Source of the DNA: Sideroxyarcus sp.
GTDB taxonomy: Bacteria > Pseudomonadota > Gammaproteobacteria > Burkholderiales > Gallionellaceae
Length of the DNA: 40,250 nucleotides
Assembly (NCBI GenBank): GCA_030652215.1
Contig: JAUSBC010000077.1
Coordinates: 1 to 40,250 of the forward strand
Direction: 5' to 3'
A model generated the notes under the pieces. It saw only the letters and a program-made list of their open reading frames with translations, was not told where the DNA came from and ran no database searches. Positions within the stretch are counted from its first letter, which is position 1. Every line of letters begins with the position of its first letter. The position numbers were made by a program, and so were the translations under genes. Shown here piece by piece: positions 1-8,359 of the stretch.

Positions 1-382
1 TGCCGTCGGTCATCAGTTTGATGCAGGTATCGGGCGACACCTTGTCGTTGAAGCGCACCTTGTAGCCGACCAGGCCGCCGAGTTCGGACTTCAGTTCGTG
101 TGCAATGCGCGCACCCACCGAGCGGGCCGCCACGCGCCGCGGCTGGGTATGGCCGATCACGCCGAGCACGCCGCGCCCGAGGCTCAGGCATATCTTGGGC
201 AACTGGGTGGTCTTGCCCGAGCCGGTTTCGCCGCACACGATCACGACCTGATGCTTTTCGATGGCCTGCGCCAATTCCTCGCGCCGCGCCACGACCGGCA
301 GGTCGGCGGGGTATTCGATTTCGGAGAGTTGCTGGATACGCGCCAGACGGCGCTGGGCGAGAGGTGACAAGGCTGCTTTCAT
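1..382 (-). CDS. hrpA: ATP-dependent RNA helicase HrpA-like, N-terminal part (runs off the window)
   Basis: DEAH-box helicase of the HrpA family, expected to unwind RNA and act in mRNA processing or ribosome rescue in the cytoplasm. The reverse strand from the ATG at 382-380 reads as an open frame to the window edge, about 127 codons. It shows a Walker A motif [10 protein letters not shown] near residues 51-60, motif Ia [12 protein letters not shown], and the VGYKVRFND segment followed by IKLMTDG that is typical of DEAH helicases. HrpA proteins are about 1,300 residues, so only the N-terminal tenth is present. The frame starts 72 bases downstream, in the minus sense, of the sensor-kinase stop, so the two could be cotranscribed. 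HrpB is less likely because the Ia and Ib segments read as HrpA-like. Confidence 0.85.
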   Translation of the reverse strand, partial: MKAALSPLAQRRLARIQQLSEIEYPADLPVVARREELAQAIEKHQVVIVCGETGSGKTTQLPKICLSLGRGVLGVIGHTQPRRVAARSVGARIAHELKSELGGLVGYKVRFNDKVSPDTCIKLMTDG

Positions 383-454
383 GGCGCGCGATTTTACCCG
401 CTGCCGATTGCGTCCGCACAAAAACAACTGCGAAAAACCCGGCTCCTGTTCGTT

Positions 455-2128
455 CTATTGCGCCTTGGAAATGCGGAAGGTCACTTTTCCTTGCGTGTTC
501 TCGCTCAGTTCGAGCTGATAGCCCGACTGAGCCGCCCAGCGCGCCACCTGGTACAAACCGATGCCCATGCCGTCTTCGGACGAAACAATCGTATTCATGA
601 GTTGATGCGCCACGGCACTCGGGATGGCGCTGCCGGTATCACTGATGCTCAGGCTGAAAGGCTCGCTCACCAAAGTGACGGTGACCGTGATGCTGGGCTC
701 GCGCATGCGCTTGTTGGCCGCATTGTCGATCAGGTTGTCGGCAACGCAATCGAACAGCGCAATCGGCACGGGCTGGCTGCCGATATTGTCCGGGCTGTGC
801 CACCCGACATGCTGGTGCTGGTGGCGCTGGCGAAAACTGGACCACCAGCTTGCCAAAGGCAGCACGGCCGTATCTTCCTGCGCTTGCGGAGCCTTGAGTT
901 TGGCCAGGATGAGTTCGATGCGTTGCGTCAATACCGGCAATTGGCGTTGCAGCACGGGTTGCGCCCTTTCCGGTTGCTCGCGCGCGACTGCCGTAAGCGC
1001 CATCAGCGATTGCAGCATGTTTTTAAGGTCGTGCGTCAGACGCGCGCCCGTTTCATATATCGTCTGCAGACGCGTGATTTCACGCAAATTCATTTCGCGC
1101 CGTTTGGCCTGATAGAAGTGGCCCAGCAGCTTGGTCAGAAGCCGGACATGCAGCAGCACGGTGGGCGATACGGAACGGTGGCTGAACAGCGTGAGACTCA
1201 GATCATGGTCGGTCATCTCGATGCGATGCTGGGTAACGGTCCCCAGCGTGCCGCGCCCGCGATCCGACACCCACGTCAACCCGGATATCCACGGCATCTC
1301 GGCCAGATATTCGTTGGCGCGCGCCAGAAAAGTCTCGGGGTCTTGTTCCCGCTGCGCCGCTTCGGACAAACGCTGCAGCCAGATCTCGAGCGGCGTGCCG
1401 ATGGACAACAGGTAACGCGAGAAAAGAATCTGGAATCCGGAAAAACCCTGGCGAGGATTCCACAGACCGCCCAGCGCCAACAGAATGACGGCAATAATGA
1501 ACAGCGTGCGCACCAACGCATCCAGATAGTCGATCTTTCCTAGCGTCATGAAAGCCAGGCTGCCCAGCAGTAACAGGGTCAGCAGGGCAAACAGCAGGAT
1601 GATGTAGATGAAATCCAGCGCCTGTTCGCTTTTGGGCTGTTCGGCTTCGACCGGTATGAGCGCCATGGCCAGCAACAGCAGCGGCAAGCCGTAGGTCATG
1701 ATGGCGTCGATCACTTCGCCCAGCGTGGGCAGCCCGAACAGGCGCGGGGCGACTTCCAGCAACAGGATGGCCAGCAGGTAAGCCATAACCAGCAGGTAAT
1801 ACAAACGCTGCCAGCGCGCATAAAAAGAGAATACGCGCCCGCCCACCAGCGCGAACAGCACGCTCTCCCAGAACGCCAATATCCACCAGTTCAGCCAGAA
1901 CAGCGCACTCAGGCTCATGACGATGATGAACAGCGCGCCGCTCCATCGCAACTGACTTTCGCCGCGCCACAGCGGTTGCCACAGCAAGAATAGCCCCAGA
2001 TGCACCAGCAGCAGGGGGCGCATCAATATACTCTCGGTTCCGGTCCACAGTGCAAAGTGCAGCGCCACCAGCATGGCAAAGGACAGCCAGCGGCTGGATT
2101 GCATCATTTTGTTGAACGCCAGTGTCAT
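455..2128 (-). CDS. Membrane sensor histidine kinase
   Basis: Two-component sensor kinase of 557 residues that autophosphorylates on histidine. The first 240 residues are very hydrophobic, with roughly eight to nine predicted membrane spans. A linker (about 250-345), possibly GAF-like, follows. The H-box is TGARLTHDLKNML with the phospho-acceptor near His366, the N-box is NLIDNAANK near 478-486, and G-box motifs DTG and GMGIGL lie near the C-terminus. This layout resembles PrsK- or PilS-like polytopic kinases, but I cannot assign a subfamily. No response regulator lies beside it in the window. It diverges from a prepilin-like gene with a sigma-54 promoter, which makes a role in pilus control conceivable but unproven. 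A second Met at residue 8 or 9 could be the true start. Confidence 0.85.
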   Translation of the reverse strand: MTLAFNKMMQSSRWLSFAMLVALHFALWTGTESILMRPLLLVHLGLFLLWQPLWRGESQLRWSGALFIIVMSLSALFWLNWWILAFWESVLFALVGGRVFSFYARWQRLYYLLVMAYLLAILLLEVAPRLFGLPTLGEVIDAIMTYGLPLLLLAMALIPVEAEQPKSEQALDFIYIILLFALLTLLLLGSLAFMTLGKIDYLDALVRTLFIIAVILLALGGLWNPRQGFSGFQILFSRYLLSIGTPLEIWLQRLSEAAQREQDPETFLARANEYLAEMPWISGLTWVSDRGRGTLGTVTQHRIEMTDHDLSLTLFSHRSVSPTVLLHVRLLTKLLGHFYQAKRREMNLREITRLQTIYETGARLTHDLKNMLQSLMALTAVAREQPERAQPVLQRQLPVLTQRIELILAKLKAPQAQEDTAVLPLASWWSSFRQRHQHQHVGWHSPDNIGSQPVPIALFDCVADNLIDNAANKRMREPSITVTVTLVSEPFSLSISDTGSAIPSAVAHQLMNTIVSSEDGMGIGLYQVARWAAQSGYQLELSENTQGKVTFRISKAQ

Positions 2129-2623
2129 ATAGTCGTCATTTTTGTCAGAACCCCGTCACGGCGGGTGCGGCCAGGCGGAGTTTACCCCAGATCAAACGCA
2201 ATTCCCCTGTGCACATATATATAGGTGAAACGCCGGGTTTGCCCGCCCGAAACACCCCTGAATCAGCATCCCGGAAGTCGAAATGCAGCGAATTCGGGCC
2301 GCGTCGCAGGTCGGGCCGCCCCGAACCGGATGCCAGGCCGGAACCGCACAACCGGAATTGCCCGTACCACCTGCGCACGGCTGACCGCCCTCAATCCCGC
2401 ACCGCGAATGCAAAAACGACGAGCCACCCATCCACCAGCCAATTGTGTGCCATACGCGCAGGGCCGCCATAAGTGACGAAAAAGCAGTGACAACGCTTGT
2501 GATGTTTGCTAACTTACAAACACTTCCGGGAACCTGTTGACGGGTAACTGGAAGGCAGATCGGATTTTGCGTTGATTGGCTATATGTTTTTAATGATAAC
2601 TCAAGGACACACCAGCTTGCATG
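2129..2623. other. Gene-free stretch between the kinase and the prepilin gene
   Basis: No credible gene was found. The first 340 bases are GC-rich and hold only short frames without recognisable protein features. The last 150 are AT-richer and lead into the sigma-54 promoter. Activator sites for that promoter would be expected here, but I could not identify a convincing palindrome. Confidence 0.6.
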
Positions 2624-2639
2624 TGGCACGGGTATTGCT
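2624..2639 (+). promoter_or_regulatory. Sigma-54 (RpoN) promoter of the prepilin-like gene
   Basis: The sequence TGGCAC-GGGTA-TTGCT matches the -24/-12 consensus TGGCAC-N5-TTGCW at every fixed base. GG (2625-2626) and GC (2637-2638) are separated by the required 10 bases. Transcription would start near 2650 and give a leader of about 59 bases to the ATG at 2709, with a GGGAGAA ribosome site at 2694-2700. Confidence 0.85.
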
Positions 2640-2708
2640 GTAGTCTGACACTCAGGCATTATTTAACCAATTACAAACCATAAGAATTATTTTGGGAGAA
2701 TCAATCAA

Positions 2709-3332
2709 ATGAAACGCAACCAATCCGGCTTTACCCTGATCGAAATCGCCATCGTGCTGGTGATTATCGGACTGTTGCTAGGCGGCGTATTGAAGGGACA
2801 GGAACTCATCAACAGCGCCAAGGTCAAGAATCTGGCGACGGACTTCAAGAACATTCCGATTTATGTATACGGATACCAGGACAAGTTCCGTGCACTACCA
2901 GGGGACGATCCACGTGCAGAGAGCCATGTATCAAGCACACATGCTGGCAACGGCAATGGCATGATCGATGGCGAATGGGATGAAAACACCGGCGAAGCCT
3001 ACTATTTCTGGGAGCATGTTCGCCTTGCTGGATTGGCTGCCGGCCCGACTACCGGTAACTTGCTGCCAACCAACTCTGTGGGCGGCGATATCGGCATCCA
3101 GAGCGCGGGCATTTCTGCCTCAGCTCCTATCGCGACCATGACGGGCACTTATGTTATTTGCTCCAAAGGCATCTTGGGCAAGTTTGCCAAACAAATGGAT
3201 ATCCAGATGGATGATGGCGTCCCAAACACCGGCTCAATGCGCGCAACAACAGGCACAACCGGCATTGGCATGACTGCAGCAACAGGCGTTCTGGAAGACG
3301 CTATCACTTACACAGTCTGCATGGGCGTTTAA
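2709..3332 (+). CDS. Type IV pilin / type II pseudopilin-like prepilin
   Basis: A 207-residue prepilin. It has a short basic leader (MKRNQSG) followed by FTLIEIAIVLVIIGLLLGG, which is the class III prepilin site: cleavage after the Gly by PilD-type peptidase, N-methylation of Phe1, conserved Glu5, then a hydrophobic helix that anchors the subunit before assembly. The mature protein is about 200 residues. It has a GDDP/asparagine-glycine-rich middle and two cysteines (ICSK and VCMG) near the C-terminus that could form the disulfide loop of pilins. The gene stands alone with its own sigma-54 promoter and terminator. Solitary arrangement and sigma-54 control are typical of major pilins, but the globular part is not clearly PilA. 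A secretion or adhesion pseudopilin is possible. Confidence 0.85.
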   Translation: MKRNQSGFTLIEIAIVLVIIGLLLGGVLKGQELINSAKVKNLATDFKNIPIYVYGYQDKFRALPGDDPRAESHVSSTHAGNGNGMIDGEWDENTGEAYYFWEHVRLAGLAAGPTTGNLLPTNSVGGDIGIQSAGISASAPIATMTGTYVICSKGILGKFAKQMDIQMDDGVPNTGSMRATTGTTGIGMTAATGVLEDAITYTVCMGV

Positions 3333-3354
3333 CCAAACTCCGGCGTGACAATCT

Positions 3355-3382
3355 AAGCCCGCTGTTCGCAGCGGGCTTTTTT
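3355..3382 (+). terminator. Rho-independent terminator after the prepilin gene
   Basis: Perfect 8-bp stem GCCCGCTG/CAGCGGGC (3357-3364 and 3369-3376) closed by a TTCG loop and followed by six T residues. It lies 24 bases after the stop codon. Confidence 0.92.
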
Positions 3383-3475
3383 CATGCCTGCGTTTATGCG
3401 TTTTGAGTTTGAAGATTCGGAGGCTGCCGACGACTGCGGCAACATTTCACAGATCCGAGGTTGTTGCAGGCAGCT

Positions 3476-3562
3476 CGTAGGATGGGTTGAGCAACGCGAT
3501 ACCCATCATTAATTTTGTGCAAGGAGCTCTAATGGGTATCGCTACGCTCAACCCATCCTACG
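3476..3562. repeat. REP-like inverted repeat
   Basis: Two 31-base arms (3476-3506 and 3532-3562) are inverted copies matching at 28 of 31 positions and separated by 25 bases. The arm begins CGTAGGATGGGTTGAG and ends GCGATACCCAT. From memory this resembles intergenic palindromic repeats scattered through proteobacterial genomes. The rest of 3383-3652 (with the terminator, a 320-base gene-free gap) holds nothing else recognisable. Confidence 0.8.
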
Positions 3563-3652
3563 ACTGAGCTCTTAAGGCTGACGGGGATTTAAGGGCAAAC
3601 AACAACCCGGGAGCAGTAAACGCGACACAGCCCGAGGTTGGAAACACAACGG

Positions 3653-5626
3653 TCACCCCTTGCGCAACCGCTTCTCCGCCGCTTCCAGCGTCACGGCCTG
3701 TCCCAGCATCACCAGCACGTCGCCCGCGCGCAGCACCATGTCGCCAGAGGGATGGCTGCCTTCCACGTTGTGGCGGCGCACGGCATTTACTTCGATGTTG
3801 AGGTCGTCCAGCTTCATTTCCTTGATGCATTTGCCCACGGCCGCGTCGCCTTCATTCAGCATCACGTTCTGGAAACGGCGCTGCAGGCTTTCGGTGGATT
3901 CGCCCACCGCATCCGACGACGTGTCGCGGAAATAGCCGCTGAACATGCTGTAGCGTTTGGCGCGCGTTTCCTGGATCTGGCGTATGACGCGACTGAGCGG
4001 CACGCCCGACAGCAGCAGCGCCTGCGACGCCAGCATGACGCTGCCTTCGGTCACTTCGGCCACCACTTCGGCCGCGCCGGCCTGCTTGAGGGCGCCGATG
4101 TGCGTGTCGTCGGCTGTGCGCACCACCACGGGCAGGTCGGGGCGCGCGGACTGGGTGTGGCGCAGTATCTTGAGTGCAGAGTGCTTGTCGTCATAGGTGA
4201 TGGCGAGTGCCTTGGCGCGCATCAGCCCGGCGGCCATCAACACTTCGCGTTTGGCCGCGTCGCCGTACACCACGCGCTCGCCCGCATCCGCCGCTTCGCG
4301 CACGCGGCGCGAATCGAGATCGAGCGCGATGAAGCTGATGCCTTCCTCGGTCAGGAATTTCGCGAGCGACTGGCCGCTGCGCCCGTAGCCGCAGATGATG
4401 ATGTGCTGCTTGCTGGCCATGCTGCTCACGGCGATCTGGTGCATCTGCATGGCGCGGTTCATCCATTCCGCCGGCGACACGCGGCGCACGATGGCTTCGG
4501 CGTGCTGGATCAGGAACGGCGCGATGAGCATGGAAATGAGCATGGCCGCCAGCACGTTCTGCATCACGTCGGGAGGCAGCAACTGCACGCCGCCCGCCAG
4601 CGTCAGCAACACGAAACCGAATTCGCCGGCCTGCGCCAAGCCCAGCCCGGTGCGCAACGCCGCGCCCCATTCCCCGGCAAAGCCGCGCACCAGCAGCGCC
4701 ACCACGGCCGCCTTGAAAGGAATCAGGATGAGCAGCACCAGCAGCACCCAGCCCCACCCGGCAACCACCGCCTGCAGATCGAGCATCATGCCGATGGTGA
4801 CGAAGAACAGGCCGAGCAGCACGTCGCGGAACGGCTTGATGTCTTCTTCCACCTGATAGCGGTATTCGGTCTCCGAGATCAGCATGCCCGCGACGAACGC
4901 GCCCAGCGCGAGGGAGAGGCCGCTCAATTCGGTGAGCCAGGCCATGCCCAGGGTGAACAGCAGCACGTTGAGCATGAACAGCTCGGAAGATTTTTGTCCG
5001 GCCACCAAATGAAACCAGGGACGCAACAGGCGCTGGCCGAAAGTCAGCAATGCGGTGAGCAGGAGCGCGGCCTTGAGCATGGCGAGGGCGACCATGCTGC
5101 CCAGATCGGCGCCGCTTACGCCCAGCGCGGGAATGATGATGATGAGCGGCACGACGGCCAGATCCTGGAACAGCAGCACGCCCATGATCTTCTGCCCGTG
5201 CGGTGTATTCAGTTCCGCGCGCTCGACCAGCAGCTTGCTGACGATGGCGGTGGACGACATGGCCAGTATCCCGCCCAGGGCCAGACCCGCGCGCCAATCC
5301 AGCGCGAAGAACAACGTGGAAAACATCACCAGCAGCATGGTCGCGGCCACCTGCGCCGTGCCCAAGCCGAACACCAGGCGCTGCATGGCGCGCAATCGGG
5401 CAAGGCTGAATTCGAGGCCGATGCTGAACATCAGGAACACCACGCCGAATTCGGCGAGATGGCGCGTCTCCGCCGTGTCGGGAATCCAGCCCAGCGCATG
5501 CGGACCGATCAGAATGCCCACGAGCAAATATCCGAGCATCGCGGGCAGATGAAAAATACGGCACAACACCACCACACCTACCGCGACGGCCAGCAAAATC
5601 AGAATTAGATGGAGTGAATTGCCCAT
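3653..5626 (-). CDS. Kef-type monovalent cation:H+ antiporter with RCK domains
   Basis: CPA2-family antiporter of 657 residues, predicted to exchange K+ (or Na+) for H+ at the inner membrane. Residues 1-380 contain about 12 membrane spans, including the FQD motif near 153-155 characteristic of Kef transporters. A TrkA-N/RCK domain starts near 406 with the nucleotide-binding loop ICGYGRSG (411-418) and an acidic LDLD segment. A TrkA-C domain ends the protein (ALRR.NVEG.HPS.DM.L..GD). The start at 5626 (MGNSLHL) is chosen because it begins directly at the first membrane helix. The open frame extends upstream to 5914 but would overlap kdsD antisense and has no family character. The gene diverges from kdsD. 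No KefF/KefG ancillary gene is adjacent, so it may be closer to YbaL than to KefB/KefC. Confidence 0.92.
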   Translation of the reverse strand: MGNSLHLILILLAVAVGVVVLCRIFHLPAMLGYLLVGILIGPHALGWIPDTAETRHLAEFGVVFLMFSIGLEFSLARLRAMQRLVFGLGTAQVAATMLLVMFSTLFFALDWRAGLALGGILAMSSTAIVSKLLVERAELNTPHGQKIMGVLLFQDLAVVPLIIIIPALGVSGADLGSMVALAMLKAALLLTALLTFGQRLLRPWFHLVAGQKSSELFMLNVLLFTLGMAWLTELSGLSLALGAFVAGMLISETEYRYQVEEDIKPFRDVLLGLFFVTIGMMLDLQAVVAGWGWVLLVLLILIPFKAAVVALLVRGFAGEWGAALRTGLGLAQAGEFGFVLLTLAGGVQLLPPDVMQNVLAAMLISMLIAPFLIQHAEAIVRRVSPAEWMNRAMQMHQIAVSSMASKQHIIICGYGRSGQSLAKFLTEEGISFIALDLDSRRVREAADAGERVVYGDAAKREVLMAAGLMRAKALAITYDDKHSALKILRHTQSARPDLPVVVRTADDTHIGALKQAGAAEVVAEVTEGSVMLASQALLLSGVPLSRVIRQIQETRAKRYSMFSGYFRDTSSDAVGESTESLQRRFQNVMLNEGDAAVGKCIKEMKLDDLNIEVNAVRRHNVEGSHPSGDMVLRAGDVLVMLGQAVTLEAAEKRLRKG

Positions 5627-5654
5627 GTCAGGATGATGCCACATTTTCAAAAAA

Positions 5655-5691
5655 ATGCCGCCCCCAAACGGCACTGTTATAATCCGGCGCA
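5655..5691 (+). promoter_or_regulatory. Candidate sigma-70 promoter of the kds-lpt operon
   Basis: A perfect TATAAT lies at 5678-5683, eight bases before the ATG at 5691. The -35 region is weak. The predicted start point falls at about 5690, implying a leaderless or nearly leaderless kdsD mRNA. Confidence 0.5.
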
Positions 5692-6677
5692 TGGATAAAC
5701 CACTCTCCGCCGCACCACACGCGCTCGACCTCGCCCGCCAGGTTCTGAATATCGAAGCCGATGCCGTGCGGGCACTCACCCAGCGTATCGACGACAATTT
5801 TCTGAAAGCGTTGAATCTGATTCTTGCCTGCAAGGGCCGGGTCATCATCAGCGGCATGGGAAAGTCCGGCCACATCGCGCGCAAGATCGCGGCCACCATG
5901 TCCAGCACCGGCACCCCCGCCTATTTCGTGCACCCGGGCGAAGCCAGCCACGGCGATCTGGGCATGGTCACGGCACAGGATGTGTTCATCGCCATTTCCT
6001 ATTCCGGCGAAAGCGATGAACTGCTGACCATTGTCCCGGCCGTTAAGCGCCAGGGCGCGCACCTTGTCAGCCTGACCGGCAATCCGAAGTCCAGTCTGGC
6101 GCTGGCGGCGGATGCGCATCTCGACGGCTCGGTGGCGCAGGAAGCCTGCCCGATGGGACTGGCGCCCACCGCCAGCACCACCGCCGCGCTCGCGCTGGGC
6201 GATGCGCTGGCGGTTGCACTGCTCGATGCCAAGGGATTCGGCGAGGAAGATTTCGCGCGCTCGCACCCGGGCGGCAGCCTGGGTCGCCGCCTACTCACGC
6301 ATGTGAGCGACGTCATGCATGAGCACGCCAGCATTCCCTCGGTGCGCGAAGACGCGACACTGGCCGATGCAGTGCTGGAAATCTCGCGCAAGGGCCTGGG
6401 CATGACCGCGATCATCGACGGCAGCCGACACTTGCTGGGCATCTACACCGACGGTGACTTGCGCCGCACGCTGGAAAAGAAAGTGGACTTCAGCACCACG
6501 CCCGTCAGCACCGTGATGACGCGCAACCCGCGCAGCATCGGCCCCGACGCACTGGCGGTCGATGCCGTGCAACTGATGGAAAAATACAACATCAGCCAGT
6601 TGCCGGTGGTGGATGCCGATAAAAAACTGGTCGGCGCGCTCAACATGCACGACCTCCTGAAAGCGAAAGTAATATGA
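5691..6677 (+). CDS. kdsD: Arabinose-5-phosphate isomerase
   Basis: Interconverts ribulose-5-phosphate and arabinose-5-phosphate, the first step of Kdo synthesis for LPS. The 328-residue product has the family length. A SIS sugar-isomerase domain covers about residues 35-175 (GMGKSGHIARKIA near 55-67, STGTPAYFVHPGEASHGDLG, SYSGES). Two CBS repeats cover about 205-328. The conserved segment FARSHPGGSLGRRLL links the two. The start at 5691 is preferred because it gives the usual N-terminus and length. An in-frame ATG at 5655 would lie upstream of the TATAAT box. The gene leads an operon with kdsC, overlapping it by four bases. Confidence 0.96.
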   Translation: MDKPLSAAPHALDLARQVLNIEADAVRALTQRIDDNFLKALNLILACKGRVIISGMGKSGHIARKIAATMSSTGTPAYFVHPGEASHGDLGMVTAQDVFIAISYSGESDELLTIVPAVKRQGAHLVSLTGNPKSSLALAADAHLDGSVAQEACPMGLAPTASTTAALALGDALAVALLDAKGFGEEDFARSHPGGSLGRRLLTHVSDVMHEHASIPSVREDATLADAVLEISRKGLGMTAIIDGSRHLLGIYTDGDLRRTLEKKVDFSTTPVSTVMTRNPRSIGPDALAVDAVQLMEKYNISQLPVVDADKKLVGALNMHDLLKAKVI

Positions 6678-7198
6678 CGCTCACCGAAAGAATCAAACCG
6701 CTGCGCCTCGTCGTTTTCGACGTGGACGGCGTGCTCACCGACGGCGGGCTTTACCTTTCCGATTCCGGGGAGGAGATGAAACGCTTCAACTCGCTCGACG
6801 GTCACGGCCTGAAAATGCTGAGGAACAGCGGCATCGAGCTGGCCATCATCACCGGTCGCACCTCTAAATGCGTGGAGCTGCGCGCCAAAAATCTCGGCAT
6901 CACGCGCCTGTACCAGGGCGTGGAAGACAAGCTCGCGGCCATGCAGTCGCTGCTGGCCGATTTGAATCTGGAGCCCGCGGCGGCCGCCTTCATGGGCGAC
7001 GACGTGGTCGACCTGCCCGTGATGCTGCGCGTCGGCCTGGCGCTGAGCGTGCCGGCCGCACCGCAGATGGTGCGCGACCGCGCGCATTACGTGAGCCAGC
7101 GCGAGGCCGGGCACGGCGCGGTGCGCGAAGTGTGCGAAATGATCCTCGCCGCGCAGGGCAACCTGGACGCCCAACTCGCGCCCTATCTGAAAAAATGA
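6674..7198 (+). CDS. kdsC: 3-deoxy-D-manno-octulosonate 8-phosphate phosphatase
   Basis: HAD-superfamily phosphatase that removes phosphate from Kdo-8-phosphate in the cytoplasm. The 174 residues match the compact KdsC type. Motif I FDVDGVLTDG (nucleophile Asp and acid/base Asp) lies near residues 15-24, motif II ITGR near 60, and motif III GDDVVDLPVM near the middle. The C-terminal GHGAVREVCEMIL is conserved in KdsC. ATGA overlaps at both ends (with kdsD and with lptC) indicate translational coupling. Confidence 0.96.
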   Translation: MTLTERIKPLRLVVFDVDGVLTDGGLYLSDSGEEMKRFNSLDGHGLKMLRNSGIELAIITGRTSKCVELRAKNLGITRLYQGVEDKLAAMQSLLADLNLEPAAAAFMGDDVVDLPVMLRVGLALSVPAAPQMVRDRAHYVSQREAGHGAVREVCEMILAAQGNLDAQLAPYLKK

Positions 7199-7782
7199 CC
7201 GCCATCCGCTTCACTGCACAGGCCCGTGCATGGCTGCCGCTGCTGCCATTGCTGCTGTTGCTCGCGGCGACTTACTGGCTGAGCCAGCAAGTCCAGCCGC
7301 TATTGCAGGTTCAAGCCGAACTGCGCCACGATGTCGATTACGTCGTGGAGCACTTCTCCGCCACCTCGCTGAACGATCAGGGCCAGCCCCGCTTCACGCT
7401 TACCGCCGAAAAACTCTGGCACTATCCGGACGACGACGCCACGCATTTGCAGATGCCGCACCTCACCAATCTGTACGAGGATCGCCCGCCCACGCTCACG
7501 ACGGCCCAGGCCGGCAAGATATCGAGCAAGGGCGACGATATATTCCTCTTCGACGAGGTGCGCATGCTGCGCCCCGCAAGCAACGGCTACGGAGAACAAC
7601 TCTTTGCCACCGATTATCTGCATGTCGTTCCAGACCGCGACTGGGCGGAAACCGACCAGGCCGTGGTCGTGACCACCCCGGGCAACGTCATGCGTGCTGT
7701 CGGCATGGAACTCGACAACAAGGCGCGCACCGTCAAACTCCTGTCGAGCGTCAGGGCTACCCATGACCCCGTCCTACCGTAA
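7195..7782 (+). CDS. lptC: LPS export ABC transporter periplasmic protein LptC
   Basis: Bitopic inner-membrane protein that links the LptB2FG transporter to LptA. The product is 195 residues: a short N-terminus, one membrane helix at about 13-30, then a periplasmic beta-jellyroll. VDYVVEHFSATSLNDQGQPRF and the LTAEKL.HYP.DD segment are typical of the LptC/YrbK family in betaproteobacteria. The start at 7195 forms an ATGA overlap with the kdsC stop. The 3' end overlaps lptA by 20 bases, longer than the other junctions in the operon. Confidence 0.93.
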   Translation: MTAIRFTAQARAWLPLLPLLLLLAATYWLSQQVQPLLQVQAELRHDVDYVVEHFSATSLNDQGQPRFTLTAEKLWHYPDDDATHLQMPHLTNLYEDRPPTLTTAQAGKISSKGDDIFLFDEVRMLRPASNGYGEQLFATDYLHVVPDRDWAETDQAVVVTTPGNVMRAVGMELDNKARTVKLLSSVRATHDPVLP

Positions 7783-8359
7783 ATTCGCGCTGGCCGGCTT
7801 GCTGTTTCTGGCCTGGAGCGGGCTGCTTTGCGCCGAAACCTCGGACCGCAACAAGCCCATCCACCTGGAATCGGATCGCGTGCTGATCGACGACCTGAAT
7901 CAGACGAGCATATTCGAGGGCAAGGTGGAGCTCACCCAGGGTACGCTGCGCATCCTGGCCGACAAGATCGTGCTGACGCAGGACAAGCAGGGCTTCAAAC
8001 ACTGCACCGCCACCGGCAAGCCCGCCAGCTTCCGCCAGAAGCAGCAGGACTCGGACGAATACATGGAAGGCTACGGCGAGCGCATCGAGTACGACACGCG
8101 CAACGAAACGGTGGACTTCCACGTGCAGGCGCGCGTCAAGCGCGATCTGGACGACGTGCGCGGCGACCACATCTCGTACAGCACGCGCACCGAGGTGTTC
8201 CAGGTGAGCGGCGATCCGAGCAAGAGCGACGGCCCGAACAAAGGCCGCGTGCACGCGGTGATCCAGCCCAAGAGCGAGGAACCGGCCGAAACCGCCGCAC
8301 CCGAAAATGCGCCGCTTACCATCCAGACCAGCCCGACCCTATCCAAGCCAAAACCATGA
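7763..8359 (+). CDS. lptA: LPS transport periplasmic protein LptA
   Basis: Periplasmic bridge protein that carries LPS between LptC and the LptD complex. The product is 198 residues with a Sec signal peptide ([19 protein letters not shown], cleavage likely after LLCA). An OstA-like beta-jellyroll follows, with the signature segments [26 protein letters not shown] and [12 protein letters not shown]. The C-terminal tail is proline- and alanine-rich. The gene lies within lptC-lptA-lptB and ends in an ATGA overlap with lptB. Alternative upstream starts would read through lptC and lose the signal peptide. Confidence 0.95.
   Translation: MTPSYRKFALAGLLFLAWSGLLCAETSDRNKPIHLESDRVLIDDLNQTSIFEGKVELTQGTLRILADKIVLTQDKQGFKHCTATGKPASFRQKQQDSDEYMEGYGERIEYDTRNETVDFHVQARVKRDLDDVRGDHISYSTRTEVFQVSGDPSKSDGPNKGRVHAVIQPKSEEPAETAAPENAPLTIQTSPTLSKPKP

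Noticed and set aside
2192..2659. 155-codon minus-strand frame before the pilin gene
   Set aside because: Would run through the sigma-54 promoter; Cys-rich random-looking translation with no motif.
3638..5608. 656-codon plus-strand open frame opposite the Kef-type gene
   Set aside because: His/Gln/Arg-rich translation without domain character. It is an antisense shadow of a GC-rich gene, and the opposite strand encodes a clear antiporter.
5627..5914. N-terminal extension of the Kef-type protein
   Set aside because: Overlaps kdsD in antisense and precedes the first membrane helix with Arg/Ser-rich sequence unlike the family.
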